From: Bradyrhizobium erythrophlei
Lineage (GTDB): Bacteria > Pseudomonadota > Alphaproteobacteria > Rhizobiales > Xanthobacteraceae
Direction: 5' to 3'
DNA: 64,000 nucleotides
Assembly (NCBI RefSeq): GCF_900129505.1
Contig: NZ_LT670818.1
Coordinates: forward strand, 682,001-746,000
Part shown: piece by piece, positions 41,919 to 51,081 of the stretch
How positions within the stretch are numbered: the stretch's first letter is position 1
Layout of the letters: every line of letters starts with the position of its first letter
The notes under the pieces: generated by a model
Databases searched by the model: none
What the model was told of the DNA's origin: nothing
The model's input: only the letters and a program-made list of their open reading frames with translations
Translations under genes and position numbers: made by a program

Positions 41919-43070
41919 CTACCGAGCGGCCTTCTCCGGACCTCGCGCGGTGCCGTGGCGTTTCCGGTGTAGCTCTTCAAACAGGCGGATAATCTCACGC
42001 GAGCGATCTGATAGGATAATAACTATGTTGCGTTCGTCCTGCCGGGAACAAGATGCTGCCTCAGGCTTGGTAGCCAGCACCGTGTTGTACGGGTTGCCGA
42101 AAACAAATACCTTCGAAGTGCGCCAAATGATCCGTTCCAATTCCACGAATGTGCGCATCTTTAGCCGATACTTCCACAACACCAAGTGTTGAATGAAGTT
42201 CCACGTGAGGCCCCAGGCCCAGAATGGCAGTCGCCGATAACGGATCGGGTCGAAGCCGAGTCGGCGCATCTTGTAGACGAGAAGATTAGCGCCAACAAAA
42301 TTGTAGCGCCAGTTGTCGAAGAAGACGGTGACGCTCAGGTAATCCTCTTTACGCCGACAATGATCCAACGACCCCGGTGAACGGATTAACAGGCTTCCTC
42401 CCGGCTTGAGCATCCGCCAGCAGCGCTCCAGCCAAGCGTCCAAGTTTTTGGTGTAGCCGATCGATTCTAGCGCATAGATGGCGTCAAAACTTCCACTCGG
42501 CAGATCGAGGCTGTCGAAGTCGGTGACGATCACCTGTCCACGCCCACCCAGTTCTGTAAATTTCCGGCGGCACATGTCCGCTTGCACGGATGAATTGGTC
42601 ACGCACACAATTTTGATATCTCGCCGGCTGGCGAGGTAGTAGGCCGCCGCGCCAGATCCGCACCCGAGATCCAACAGCCGCATCCCGTCCTTCGGCGCCA
42701 GAAGAACGTATTCGGCATCGTAGGGACGCGAAAATGCGACGCGGGGGAAAACGCACGTGCTGTAGTTCGCTTGCTCGTCGCGATACGTGCCGAACACGTC
42801 ATCATATGTACGCTTCTCGTCGTCGTGCTTGAGAAAGTCGCTCGGCTGCGGTGTCCACTCGATCAGTTGACGCTGCTCAAATTGATTCAACTCGTGGCCG
42901 ATCTTGCTCGCGTCCTTGGGTTGAGTCACCAGGAGAAAAAGGGCGTAATGAAAAACGTTGTACGCTACGAACAACGCGATGACGATCGCCACGACCAACT
43001 GAAACGCCAGAACAATGTCCAAGGTTGCTCCTGTGACGGCTGAAACGCTCTGAAAGCGATGGATTCTCAC
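41919..43070 (-). CDS. Membrane-anchored class I SAM-dependent methyltransferase
   Basis: A 383-aa protein: one N-terminal transmembrane helix (about 18-42), a linker, then a Rossmann methyltransferase domain with motif I LLDLGCGSG (132-140), motif II/III VTDFDSLDLPSGSFDAIYAL and GGSLLIRSPGSL. The layout resembles methyltransferases of lipids or quinones (cyclopropane-synthase/Erg6-like), but the substrate is unknown. The start is GTG at 43070 with a weak ribosome-binding site, so the N-terminus is uncertain. Codon use is less GC-biased than in the core genes. Confidence 0.75.
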   Translation of the reverse strand: MRIHRFQSVSAVTGATLDIVLAFQLVVAIVIALFVAYNVFHYALFLLVTQPKDASKIGHELNQFEQRQLIEWTPQPSDFLKHDDEKRTYDDVFGTYRDEQANYSTCVFPRVAFSRPYDAEYVLLAPKDGMRLLDLGCGSGAAAYYLASRRDIKIVCVTNSSVQADMCRRKFTELGGRGQVIVTDFDSLDLPSGSFDAIYALESIGYTKNLDAWLERCWRMLKPGGSLLIRSPGSLDHCRRKEDYLSVTVFFDNWRYNFVGANLLVYKMRRLGFDPIRYRRLPFWAWGLTWNFIQHLVLWKYRLKMRTFVELERIIWRTSKVFVFGNPYNTVLATKPEAASCSRQDERNIVIILSDRSREIIRLFEELHRKRHGTARGPEKAAR

Positions 43071-43149
43071 GTCGATCAGTTAGCACCGTGCGTTATTATG
43101 CGATTTTATGCTCTTCTTGGGGAGCCCGGTAGAGGTAGCTCATTCCTCA

Positions 43150-43205
43150 TTTTGACCCTCGGCCAGCCACTTCCGGTCTTCCCCGATCGGCGGACATTAT
43201 TGAGC
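43150..43205. repeat. Degenerate dispersed repeat, family B, copy 5 (inverted)
   Basis: CCAGCCACTTCCGGTCTTCC followed by CCGATCGGCGGACAT is the reverse complement of the middle block of the copy at 37190-37235. It marks the right edge of the repeat-rich islet. Confidence 0.6.
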
Positions 43206-43320
43206 TCAATCGGCATGTCTTCAAATGTGTCATTTTTCGGACCTCACGCGACGTCTGCGTCTGTAATGCGCGCGCCAAAGCGGACGTCCGCCGACCATTC
43301 TGAATTCATGGGTTCACGGC

Positions 43321-44418
43321 TTAACCGCAGATCGCCTTCAGCGACGCCCATTCGTCGGCGGTCAGCAGCGGCGGCCCGGTCAGGGGCCGCTCCTCGCTCT
43401 TCATGCGCGCCAGGCGATCTTCCGTCAGCGGGTGGCTCGACAGGATGGTCAGGCCCTTGTCCTCTTCCTTGCCGGTGACGCGCAGCATCAACTCGCCCAT
43501 CGCCTTCGGCGACCGGCCGAGCCGGTGCATCGTGTCGATCGAAAAGCTGTCGGCGTTCTGCTCCGCCTCGCGCGAATAGGACGACGTCACCAGCGAGCGC
43601 GAGGCGAAGATCAGGGCGCCCGATCCCGTGATGTCGCCGAACAGCAGGCCGATCAGAAACGAGGTGCCGCCATTGTAGATCAGGTTGCGCGTGCTGTCGC
43701 GATGCCGGAGGTGGCCGAACTCGTGCGCGAGCACGCCGGCGATCTCGTCGGGATTTTCCGCCCGCGCCAGCAGGCCCTTGAACACATAGACCGTGCCGCC
43801 GGGCAGCGCGAAAGCGTTGGGAACGGGCGTCGACAGCACGGCGGTTCGGACCGAGATGTCGAGCCCGGCCTCGTCCCTGACGCGATCGACCAGCTTCTCC
43901 AGCGCGGCCTGTCCCGCCGCAGTGCTGCAAACCCTGCCGCCGAACATCGCCTTGATCTGCCGGTCCGCGACCTCGCCGAGCCGCTGCTCGAACGCCTGCG
44001 GCACCAAAGGCGTCAGCCGATCGGCCACCAGCGGCACACCGAACAGCACCACGGCGACGATCGAAACCGCCGCGGCCACCGACCAGCCGACGATCGCGGC
44101 GACGCCATGCCGTCCCGGGACATTGTCATCCAGCCGATCGCAGCGGGCCACGAGCTCGGCCGCCATTGCCGCATCGCGGATTTCCAACCGCGCCAGTGCG
44201 GGCGCGGTCAGGCAGGTGACACGAAGCGTGCCGGGCGGGCTGTCGGCGCGGCGGATCTCCGCATAATTCCATGCGGTCACTTCCGCCGGCGACTCCCGGA
44301 GTTCGAGCCGATCGTTGAAGGCCAGCGACACCAGACGGCGCCGACTGGATTTGCCGTCGAAATAGATCGCGGCGCCGCCAGCTGCGGGCGCCGACGTATT
44401 TTCCATCCCGTTATCCAT
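43321..44418 (-). CDS. M48 family metalloprotease
   Basis: A 365-aa protein: N-terminal soluble region (1-105), one transmembrane helix (about 107-130) and a Zn-protease domain with HEFGH at 232-236 and the third-ligand region SREAEQNADSFS. The C-terminus SSHPLTEDRLARM is typical of the M48C/BepA-like group, which handles misfolded outer-membrane proteins. It is 19 bp downstream of the DUF898 gene on the same strand; the pair is a common gene couple, and this protein may also be the protease partner of a DUF898 membrane protein. Confidence 0.9.
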   Translation of the reverse strand: MDNGMENTSAPAAGGAAIYFDGKSSRRRLVSLAFNDRLELRESPAEVTAWNYAEIRRADSPPGTLRVTCLTAPALARLEIRDAAMAAELVARCDRLDDNVPGRHGVAAIVGWSVAAAVSIVAVVLFGVPLVADRLTPLVPQAFEQRLGEVADRQIKAMFGGRVCSTAAGQAALEKLVDRVRDEAGLDISVRTAVLSTPVPNAFALPGGTVYVFKGLLARAENPDEIAGVLAHEFGHLRHRDSTRNLIYNGGTSFLIGLLFGDITGSGALIFASRSLVTSSYSREAEQNADSFSIDTMHRLGRSPKAMGELMLRVTGKEEDKGLTILSSHPLTEDRLARMKSEERPLTGPPLLTADEWASLKAICG

Positions 44419-44437
44419 CGCTGCACGGGTTCATGCG

Positions 44438-45655
44438 CTAGAACCCGACTACGTCGAGCCCGTCGGCGAGGCCCTCGCCGACGGCGCTTGCCAGCTCGCC
44501 CCTGGCGGCGACGTCTGCCGCGGCATCCATGCCGTAGACCGTCGTCGCGCCGACCAATCTCACCCAGAGATCGCCCAACAAATAGACCCGCATTACGACG
44601 TTCAATGCCAGGATGAAGCCGAGATAGCCGATCCCCGCCAGGACCAGAATCGGAACGCCCCCCTGCAAATTGCCGGGGGTGAAAATCTTCGCGATCGGCG
44701 TGCCGGTAAGGCTCGCCACCGCGGTCGCGGAAAGAAAGAGATAGCCCATGAAAACGGCGGCCACCAGCAGGAACCAGCCGATTACTTTCCAGTAAAGGCC
44801 GAACAGCGCTCCGCGCGGCAAGGCCGATTCGAGCCGGACCTCGCCAAACCGGATGCCCGAGATCCACCAGCGCCATTCGACGGCTTTGAAGATGCCGTAG
44901 AGGAACGGCGCGCCAATCGGGATGAACAATCCCGCCGCGCCGGAAATAATTTTGGCGAGAGGCAAGAGTCCGGGAGACGATTTGGCCAGTGGGATGGCGA
45001 GTATCGGTACGAGAACCGTAACGACCGCCACCAGCCATATCCACAAGCCGCGCTTGAAGAGTTCGGAGCCGCGGCCTTCGAAACGGCCCTGCAGATCGCC
45101 GTAATGGGAATGCGCCATCTTGTAGCGCTCGAGCGCCGCCTCCCGCCATGGCAGGATCAGCCCGAGGGTGAGCGGCAACAGCAGCGTCCACAGCGCCGCC
45201 CGCGCCGCATAGGCCCACCCCGAACCCGTCATCCAGAACCGCACGCCGCGCCACGCCGTGCGGGTCAGGCGATAGCGGCGCGCCCGGTAGATCGCGAACT
45301 GTCCGAAGATATAAAAGAAGGCGACCAGGGGAAAACTGGCGAAAGCCTTGAAGCGTTCGGCTTCGAGGCCGACCAGAAAATAGGCCAGATAGACCGGCGC
45401 GACGATCGCGAGCGCGAACAGGAATCCGATCAGCAATTCCTTGCCGCGTCCGGTATATTCGAAGGCGTCGCCATCGACGCTGGTGTGCGACCACAGATGA
45501 CGCCTGATGTCGGTGGCGAGCCAAAAACGATAAAATCCGACGGTGACGAGTTCGAGCAGCGCTCCCCGCGTCGCCAGCCGGCGGAATTCACCGCGCTCGC
45601 CGGAAAATGCAACCAAACCCGGCAGTGCCGGCGGCGTGACGAGCATCTGATTCAT
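44438..45655 (-). CDS. DUF898 (YjgN) family membrane protein
   Basis: A 405-aa polytopic membrane protein. It starts with a soluble motif (LVAFSGERGEFRRLATRGALLELVTVGFYRFW), then at least eight hydrophobic segments, with the repeated YDLQG-like FHYGDLQGRF-type element HYGDLQGRFEGRG. E. coli YjgN belongs to the family; function unknown. It is co-oriented and tightly spaced with the M48 protease gene. Confidence 0.88.
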   Translation of the reverse strand: MNQMLVTPPALPGLVAFSGERGEFRRLATRGALLELVTVGFYRFWLATDIRRHLWSHTSVDGDAFEYTGRGKELLIGFLFALAIVAPVYLAYFLVGLEAERFKAFASFPLVAFFYIFGQFAIYRARRYRLTRTAWRGVRFWMTGSGWAYAARAALWTLLLPLTLGLILPWREAALERYKMAHSHYGDLQGRFEGRGSELFKRGLWIWLVAVVTVLVPILAIPLAKSSPGLLPLAKIISGAAGLFIPIGAPFLYGIFKAVEWRWWISGIRFGEVRLESALPRGALFGLYWKVIGWFLLVAAVFMGYLFLSATAVASLTGTPIAKIFTPGNLQGGVPILVLAGIGYLGFILALNVVMRVYLLGDLWVRLVGATTVYGMDAAADVAARGELASAVGEGLADGLDVVGF

Positions 45656-45735
45656 CGATCAATTCCATAAAAAATAGCGAAATCACATTCCGAACCAACA
45701 TTAGTCGCCCAAGGGGTAACTTCGTTCGAACAAGT

Positions 45736-46908
45736 TTACGCGGATTTCTCGAACAGCTCCCGACCGATCAGCATGCGGCGGATTTCGCTGGTGCCGGCGC
45801 CAATCTCGTAGAGCTTGGCGTCGCGCAGCAGCCGCCCGGTCGGATAGTCGTTGATATAGCCGTTGCCGCCGAGCAACTGGATGGCGTCGAGCGCGCACTG
45901 GGTCGCCTTCTCGGCGGCGTAGAGGATGGCGCCGGCGGCGTCCTCGCGCGTGGTCTCGCCGCGGTCGCAGGCCTTTGCCACCGCGTAAACATAGGCGCGC
46001 GACGCGTTCATCGTGGTGTACATGTCGGCGATCTTGCCCTGCACCAGCTGGAAGGTGCCGATCGGCTGGCCGAACTGCTTGCGCTCATGCACGTAGGGCA
46101 GCACCACATCCATGCACGCCTGCATGATGCCGAGCGGGCCCGCGGCCAGCACCGCGCGCTCGTAGTCGAGGCCCGACATCAGGACGTTGACGCCGCCGCC
46201 GACCTGGCTGAGCACGTTCTCTTCCGGCACCTCGCAATTCTCGAACACCAGCTCGCAGGTATCCGAGCCGCGCATGCCGAGCTTGTCGAGCTTTTGCGCG
46301 GTGGAAAATCCCTTCATGCCCTTTTCGATGATGAAGGCGGTGATGCCGCGCGAGCCCGCCGCGGCGTCGGTCTTGGCATAGACCACCAGCGTATCGGCGG
46401 CCGGACCGTTGGTGATCCACATCTTGCTGCCGTTGATGACGAAGCGATCGCCTTTCTTCTCGGCGCGGGTCGCCATCGAGACCACGTCGGAGCCGGCGTT
46501 CGGCTCCGACATCGCCAGCGATCCGACATGTTCGCCGGAAATCAGTTTCGGCAGGTATTTGCGCTTCTGCGCCTCGCTGCCGTTGCGGCGGATCTGGTTG
46601 ACGCAGAGATTGGAATGCGCGCCGTAGGAAAGGCCGACCGACGCCGACGCCCGCGAAATTTCCTCAACCGCGATGCAGTGCTCGAGATAACCGAGCCCCG
46701 AGCCGCCATACTCCTCCTCCACGGTAATGCCGTGCAGGCCCAGCGCGCCGATCTTCGGCCAGAGATCCCTGGGGAATTGATTGCTTCTGTCGATCTCGGC
46801 GGCGCGCGGCGCGATCTCATTGCTGGAGAAGGCCTGCACGGTTTCCCTGATGGCGTCGGCGGTCTCGCCGAGATCGAAATTGAACATCCGTTGCGCGTTG
46901 GGGATCAT
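45736..46908 (-). CDS. Isovaleryl-CoA dehydrogenase-like acyl-CoA dehydrogenase
   Basis: A 390-aa FAD enzyme that oxidises branched acyl-CoA esters in the leucine-degradation type pathway. Landmarks are [51 protein letters not shown] and [19 protein letters not shown], where the Glu in DYERAV corresponds to the IVD-type catalytic base. C-terminal [18 protein letters not shown] is standard. The ATG at 46908 (CGGAGG upstream) is chosen over a TTG at 46929. It is divergent from the CYP153 pair. No methylcrotonyl-CoA carboxylase genes are in the window. Confidence 0.9.
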   Translation of the reverse strand: MIPNAQRMFNFDLGETADAIRETVQAFSSNEIAPRAAEIDRSNQFPRDLWPKIGALGLHGITVEEEYGGSGLGYLEHCIAVEEISRASASVGLSYGAHSNLCVNQIRRNGSEAQKRKYLPKLISGEHVGSLAMSEPNAGSDVVSMATRAEKKGDRFVINGSKMWITNGPAADTLVVYAKTDAAAGSRGITAFIIEKGMKGFSTAQKLDKLGMRGSDTCELVFENCEVPEENVLSQVGGGVNVLMSGLDYERAVLAAGPLGIMQACMDVVLPYVHERKQFGQPIGTFQLVQGKIADMYTTMNASRAYVYAVAKACDRGETTREDAAGAILYAAEKATQCALDAIQLLGGNGYINDYPTGRLLRDAKLYEIGAGTSEIRRMLIGRELFEKSA

Positions 46909-47132
46909 GGTCGGGCGGCCTCCGGGCAAATAGCGCTGCGTTTCTCGGCTACAGCCTTAATCTCTGGAAATAGGCTTGTCACGGCCCGACGGCGCCGAGA
47001 ACGGGGCTTCGGATGTATACCAGCGGCCGCGACAAAACTCGCCCTTGCTCTGGCACGCGCGAAGGGCTGTAATTCGCTCGAACGACCACCCTCCGGACCC
47101 TGCCACGGAGGGGGCAATCAGGGAGCTGCCCG

Positions 47133-48404
47133 ATGCACGGGACGATCGATTCCGCCGAAACCATCAACCTGAACGCCGCGCGGGACAAGGCCCAATCCAT
47201 GCCGCTTGCGCAATTCAATCCCGGCGATCCCGAATTGTTTCGTTCCGATACCTTCTGGCCATATTTCGACCGGCTCCGGAAGGACGATCCGGTCCATTAC
47301 TGCAAGGACAGCATGTTCGGGCCGTATTGGTCGGTGACCAAATACAACGACATCATGGACATCGAGACCAATCATGCGGTGTTTTCGTCGGCGGCCTATC
47401 TCGGCGGCATCACCATCCGCGACATCGCGCCCGAACTGCGCCGCGAAAGCTTCATCGCCATGGATCAGCCGCGCCACGGCGCCCAGCGCAAGACCGTGGC
47501 GCCGATGTTCACACCGACGCATCTCGACCAGCTCGCGATCAGCATCCGCAAGCGCTCGGCCGAATGCCTCGACAATCTGCCGGTGAACGAGGTGTTCGAC
47601 TGGGTCGACCGGGTCTCGATCGAACTGACCACGCAGATGCTCGCCGTGCTGTTCGACTTTCCCTGGGAGGACCGCCGCAAGCTGACGCGCTGGTCCGACG
47701 TCGCGACAACGATTCCCGGGCCCGACGGACTGGTCGCGACCGAAGAAGCGCGGCAGGCCGAGCTCATGGAATGCGCGGGCTATTTCGCGAAGCTCTGGAA
47801 GGAGCGCATCGATCAGCCGCCCAAAAGCGACCTGTTGTCGATGATGGCGCACAGCGAAGCCACGCGCGACATGGACCCGAAAAACTTCCTCGGCAATCTG
47901 ATCCTGCTGATCGTCGGCGGCAACGATACCACCCGCAACACGCTGTCGGGCAGCGTCTATGCGCTGAACAAGCATCCGGACCAATACAAGAAGCTGCGCG
48001 AAAACCCCGCATTGATCGACACCTTCGTTCCGGAAGTGATCCGCTGGCAGACACCGCTGGCGCACATGCGCCGGACCGCGCTCGAGGACATCGAGTTCCG
48101 CGGCAAGCAGATCAAGAAGGGTGACAAGGTCGTGATGTGGTACGTCTCGGGCAACCGTGACGAGGAGGTGATCGACCGTCCCTACGAGTTCATCATTGAC
48201 CGGGCGCGGCCACGCACCCACATCTCGTTCGGGTTCGGCATTCACCGCTGCGTGGGCCTGAGGCTCGCTGAGCTGCAGCTGAAGATCATTTGGGAAGAGA
48301 TCCTCAAGCGCTTCGACAATATTGAGGTGGTCGACGAGCCCAGGCGGGTGTATTCGAGTTTTGTCAAAGGCTACGAGACCCTCCCGGTGCGGATCGCCGG
48401 CTGA
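47133..48404 (+). CDS. Cytochrome P450, CYP153 family (alkane terminal hydroxylase)
   Basis: A 423-aa soluble P450. The segments HYCKDSMFGPYWSVTKYNDI, WVDRVSIELTTQMLAVLFDFPW and LIVGGNDTTRNTLSGSVYAL match what I know of CYP153A alkane omega-hydroxylases. I-helix GGNDTTRN, ExxR in PEVIRWQ, and the haem loop FGFGIHRCVG (Cys373) are intact. CYP153 enzymes hydroxylate the terminal methyl of alkanes, fatty acids or terpenes and need a ferredoxin and reductase; neither is encoded nearby. It is 38 bp before its paralog. Confidence 0.93.
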   Translation: MHGTIDSAETINLNAARDKAQSMPLAQFNPGDPELFRSDTFWPYFDRLRKDDPVHYCKDSMFGPYWSVTKYNDIMDIETNHAVFSSAAYLGGITIRDIAPELRRESFIAMDQPRHGAQRKTVAPMFTPTHLDQLAISIRKRSAECLDNLPVNEVFDWVDRVSIELTTQMLAVLFDFPWEDRRKLTRWSDVATTIPGPDGLVATEEARQAELMECAGYFAKLWKERIDQPPKSDLLSMMAHSEATRDMDPKNFLGNLILLIVGGNDTTRNTLSGSVYALNKHPDQYKKLRENPALIDTFVPEVIRWQTPLAHMRRTALEDIEFRGKQIKKGDKVVMWYVSGNRDEEVIDRPYEFIIDRARPRTHISFGFGIHRCVGLRLAELQLKIIWEEILKRFDNIEVVDEPRRVYSSFVKGYETLPVRIAG

Positions 48405-48442
48405 GCGCGCCGTCGCAGACAGCCATTTTTGAACGAGGAACG

Positions 48443-49717
48443 ATGAACATCCAGACTTCAGTCCGGGCCGACAAGGCCGAGCTTCTGCGCCTGGCGCGCG
48501 AAGAGGCCTATTCCACCCCGCTGAAGGATTTTCATCCCGGCGCGCCGCGGCTGTTCCAGAACGATACGCTGTGGCCGTGGTTCGAGCGGCTGCGCAGCGA
48601 AGAGCCGGTGCACTTCTGCACCAACTCGCCGATCGAACCTTATTGGTCGGTCACCAAATACAACGACATCATGCATGTCGACACCAATCACGGCATCTTC
48701 TCTTCCGACGTCTCGCTCGGCGGCATCTCGATCCGCGACGTGCCACCCGGCTACGACTGGCCGAGCTTCATCGCGATGGACCAGCCGCGGCATGCCGAGC
48801 AGCGCAAGACCGTCTCTCCGATGTTCACGCCGACGCATCTGGACGAACTCGCGATCCTGATCCGCGCCCGCACGGCCAAGGTGCTCGACGGCCTGCCGCG
48901 CAACGAGACCTTCGATTTCGTCGACCGGGTGTCGATCGAACTGACCACCCAGATGCTGGCCACCCTGTTCGACTTTCCCTTCGAGGAGCGCCGCAAGCTG
49001 ACGCGCTGGTCCGATGTCTCCACTGCGCTGCCGAAGGGCGGCATCGTCGAATCGGCGGAACAGCGCCGGACCGAGATGGACGAATGCGCGGCCTTTTTTT
49101 CCAAAATGTGGAACGAGCGCGTCAACGCCGAGCCGAGAAACGACCTGATCTCGATGATGGCGCATAGCGAGGCCACGCGGCACATGGATCCCGACAATCT
49201 GATGGGCAACATCATCCTGCTCATCGTCGGCGGCAACGACACCACCCGCAACACCATGTCGGGCTCGGTGCTGGCGCTGAACGAATACCCGGATCAGTAC
49301 GAAAAGCTGCGCGCCAATCCGGCGCTGATCGACTCCATGGTGCCGGAGGTCATTCGCTGGCAGACCCCGCTCGCCCATATGCGCCGCACCGCCCTGGTCG
49401 ATACCGAAATCGGCGGCAAGACGATCAGGAAGGGCGACCGCGTGGTAATGTGGTACGTCTCCGGCAACCGCGACGAAGAAGGCATCGAGAACCCCGACGA
49501 ATTCATCATCGACCGCGCCCGGCCGCGGACCCATCTTTCGTTCGGCTTCGGCATCCACCGCTGCGTCGGCATGCGGCTCGCCGAACTGCAATTGAAGATC
49601 GTGTGGCAGGAAATGCTGAAGCGCTTCGACCGCATCGAGGTGGTAGGCCAACCGAAGCGGGTCTATTCCAGCTTCGTGCGCGGCATCGAGTCGTTACCGG
49701 TACGTATTCCGGCATAG
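48443..49717 (+). CDS. Cytochrome P450, CYP153 family (second copy)
   Basis: A 424-aa protein paralogous to the preceding gene along its full length, with all P450 landmarks (GGNDTTRN, PEVIRWQ, FGFGIHRCVG with Cys374). The closest resemblance to known CYP153A6-type sequence is in SDVSTALPKGGIVESAEQR and NAEPRNDLISMMAHSEATRH. The first copy differs most in the region around residues 75-85 and 185-195, near substrate-recognition sites, so the two probably differ in substrate range. The pair looks like a tandem duplication followed by divergence. Confidence 0.93.
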   Translation: MNIQTSVRADKAELLRLAREEAYSTPLKDFHPGAPRLFQNDTLWPWFERLRSEEPVHFCTNSPIEPYWSVTKYNDIMHVDTNHGIFSSDVSLGGISIRDVPPGYDWPSFIAMDQPRHAEQRKTVSPMFTPTHLDELAILIRARTAKVLDGLPRNETFDFVDRVSIELTTQMLATLFDFPFEERRKLTRWSDVSTALPKGGIVESAEQRRTEMDECAAFFSKMWNERVNAEPRNDLISMMAHSEATRHMDPDNLMGNIILLIVGGNDTTRNTMSGSVLALNEYPDQYEKLRANPALIDSMVPEVIRWQTPLAHMRRTALVDTEIGGKTIRKGDRVVMWYVSGNRDEEGIENPDEFIIDRARPRTHLSFGFGIHRCVGMRLAELQLKIVWQEMLKRFDRIEVVGQPKRVYSSFVRGIESLPVRIPA

Positions 49718-49718
49718 T

Positions 49719-49745
49719 GGTGGGCACGCTTGCGCTTTGCCCACC
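49719..49745 (+). terminator. Hairpin after the CYP153 pair
   Basis: Eight-bp stem GGTGGGCA / TGCCCACC two bases after the P450 stop codon. No U-run follows, and the sequence resembles a common dispersed hairpin of this group, so termination is uncertain. Confidence 0.4.
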
Positions 49746-49924
49746 CTATGTGTCGAGATCGCAGGGTGGGGAAAGGCGGTCTTTGCGTCGTGCCCACCGC
49801 TCAAGCACCCCTATACAATCGCGGCATGACAGCATGAACCAGATGAGAAGGGAGCGCCGCGGCTTTCTGTTCTAAGGCTTGGCCATGGTCACGCGCTGAG
49901 ACGTGACCCAGAACCGGGGCCGCT

Positions 49925-50479
49925 ATGGACGATGTTGCTGTCAGGGATGATGTCAAGGCAGGTCAGGACTGGCCGTTCCAGATCTACACAACGCTGAAGG
50001 CGTCTGGCGTATCGCAGATTTCCTATGTCCCCGATGCCGGCCACTCGGAGCTGATCAAGCTCTCGCACGGCGATAGCGCCATCCAGACGACAGTCCTGAC
50101 AACGGAGGAGGAAGGGGTCGCGCTGAGCGCAGGCGCCTGGCTCGGCGGGGACCGCGCGGTGCTCCTGATGCAATCGAGCGGTGTCGGCAATTGCGTGAAC
50201 ATGTTCTCGCTCGCAGCGAGCTGCCGCCTTCCGTTCCTCACGCTTGTGACGATGCGCGGCGAATGGGCGGAATTCAACCCGTGGCAAATCCCGATGGGAA
50301 AAGCGACGCCGCAAGCCCTGGAAATCATGGGCGTGACCGTACTCAGGCTCGACCGGCCCGAAGATGCGGAAGAGGTTATTTCAGCAGCCGCTTCGCTGGC
50401 GTTCGAAAGCGACCAGCAAGTCGCGGTCCTCATTTCGCAGCGTATGCTCGGCCGCAAGAAATGGACGGAGACACTGTGA
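49925..50479 (+). CDS. ThDP-dependent decarboxylase, Pyr-domain subunit (sulfopyruvate decarboxylase alpha-like)
   Basis: A 184-aa protein equal to the N-terminal (Pyr) domain of a ThDP decarboxylase. The motif TTEEEGVALSAGAWLGG holds the Glu that activates ThDP. It is split as in ComD/ComE sulfopyruvate decarboxylase and phosphonopyruvate decarboxylase relatives. The stop overlaps the next start (TGATG), so the two subunits are co-translated. No sulfolactate or phosphonate genes are nearby, so the substrate is open. Confidence 0.85.
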   Translation: MDDVAVRDDVKAGQDWPFQIYTTLKASGVSQISYVPDAGHSELIKLSHGDSAIQTTVLTTEEEGVALSAGAWLGGDRAVLLMQSSGVGNCVNMFSLAASCRLPFLTLVTMRGEWAEFNPWQIPMGKATPQALEIMGVTVLRLDRPEDAEEVISAAASLAFESDQQVAVLISQRMLGRKKWTETL

Positions 50480-51069
50480 TGGCGCAGAATTTCACGCTCA
50501 ACCGCCGTGAAGCGGTCACGGCACTGCTGGTCGATCGCGGAGATTTGCTCGTCGTGACCGGCCTCGGATCGTCCTCCTACGACGTGTTCGATGCCGGTGA
50601 GCACGCCGGAAATTTCTATTTGTGGGGCGCGATGGGTGGCGCGGCGATGGTCGGCCTCGGCGTCGCACTTGCCCAGCCGAGGCGGCCGGTCGCCGTCATC
50701 ACCGGCGATGGCGAGCAGCTGATGGGTATCGGCAGTCTGCTGACCATCGCAGCGAAGAAGCCGGGAAATCTGACGATCGTTATTCTCGACAACGGTCATT
50801 TTGGCGAGACAGGGATGCAGGTCAGCCATTCCGGCCTTGGGGCACAGCTCGATGTGATTGCCACTGGGGCAGGCTTGCGCTCGGTCACCGAAATAACCGA
50901 CATCAAAGGCGTCACTGACTTTCGCAGCAAGTTGCAAAGCATCGAGGACGGGCCGCGGCTTGCGCGAATCCGTATCGCCACGGGCCACCTCGAACGCGCA
51001 TTGCCGCCTCGCGATGGAGCATTTCTGAAAAATCGGTTCCGGGAAAACCTCGGTCTGCCCGTTACATAA
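50479..51069 (+). CDS. ThDP-dependent decarboxylase, PP-domain subunit (sulfopyruvate decarboxylase beta-like)
   Basis: A 196-aa protein equal to the C-terminal (PP) domain. It shows FYLWGAMGGAAMVGLGVALA and the Mg-ThDP motif GDGEQLMGIGSLLTIAAKKPGNLTIVILDN (GDG-X-N). The ATG at 50479 overlaps the upstream stop. With the partner it should form an alpha/beta decarboxylase of a 2-oxo acid. It is convergent with the LysR gene downstream. Confidence 0.87.
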   Translation: MAQNFTLNRREAVTALLVDRGDLLVVTGLGSSSYDVFDAGEHAGNFYLWGAMGGAAMVGLGVALAQPRRPVAVITGDGEQLMGIGSLLTIAAKKPGNLTIVILDNGHFGETGMQVSHSGLGAQLDVIATGAGLRSVTEITDIKGVTDFRSKLQSIEDGPRLARIRIATGHLERALPPRDGAFLKNRFRENLGLPVT

Positions 51070-51081
51070 CGTGACGACGAT

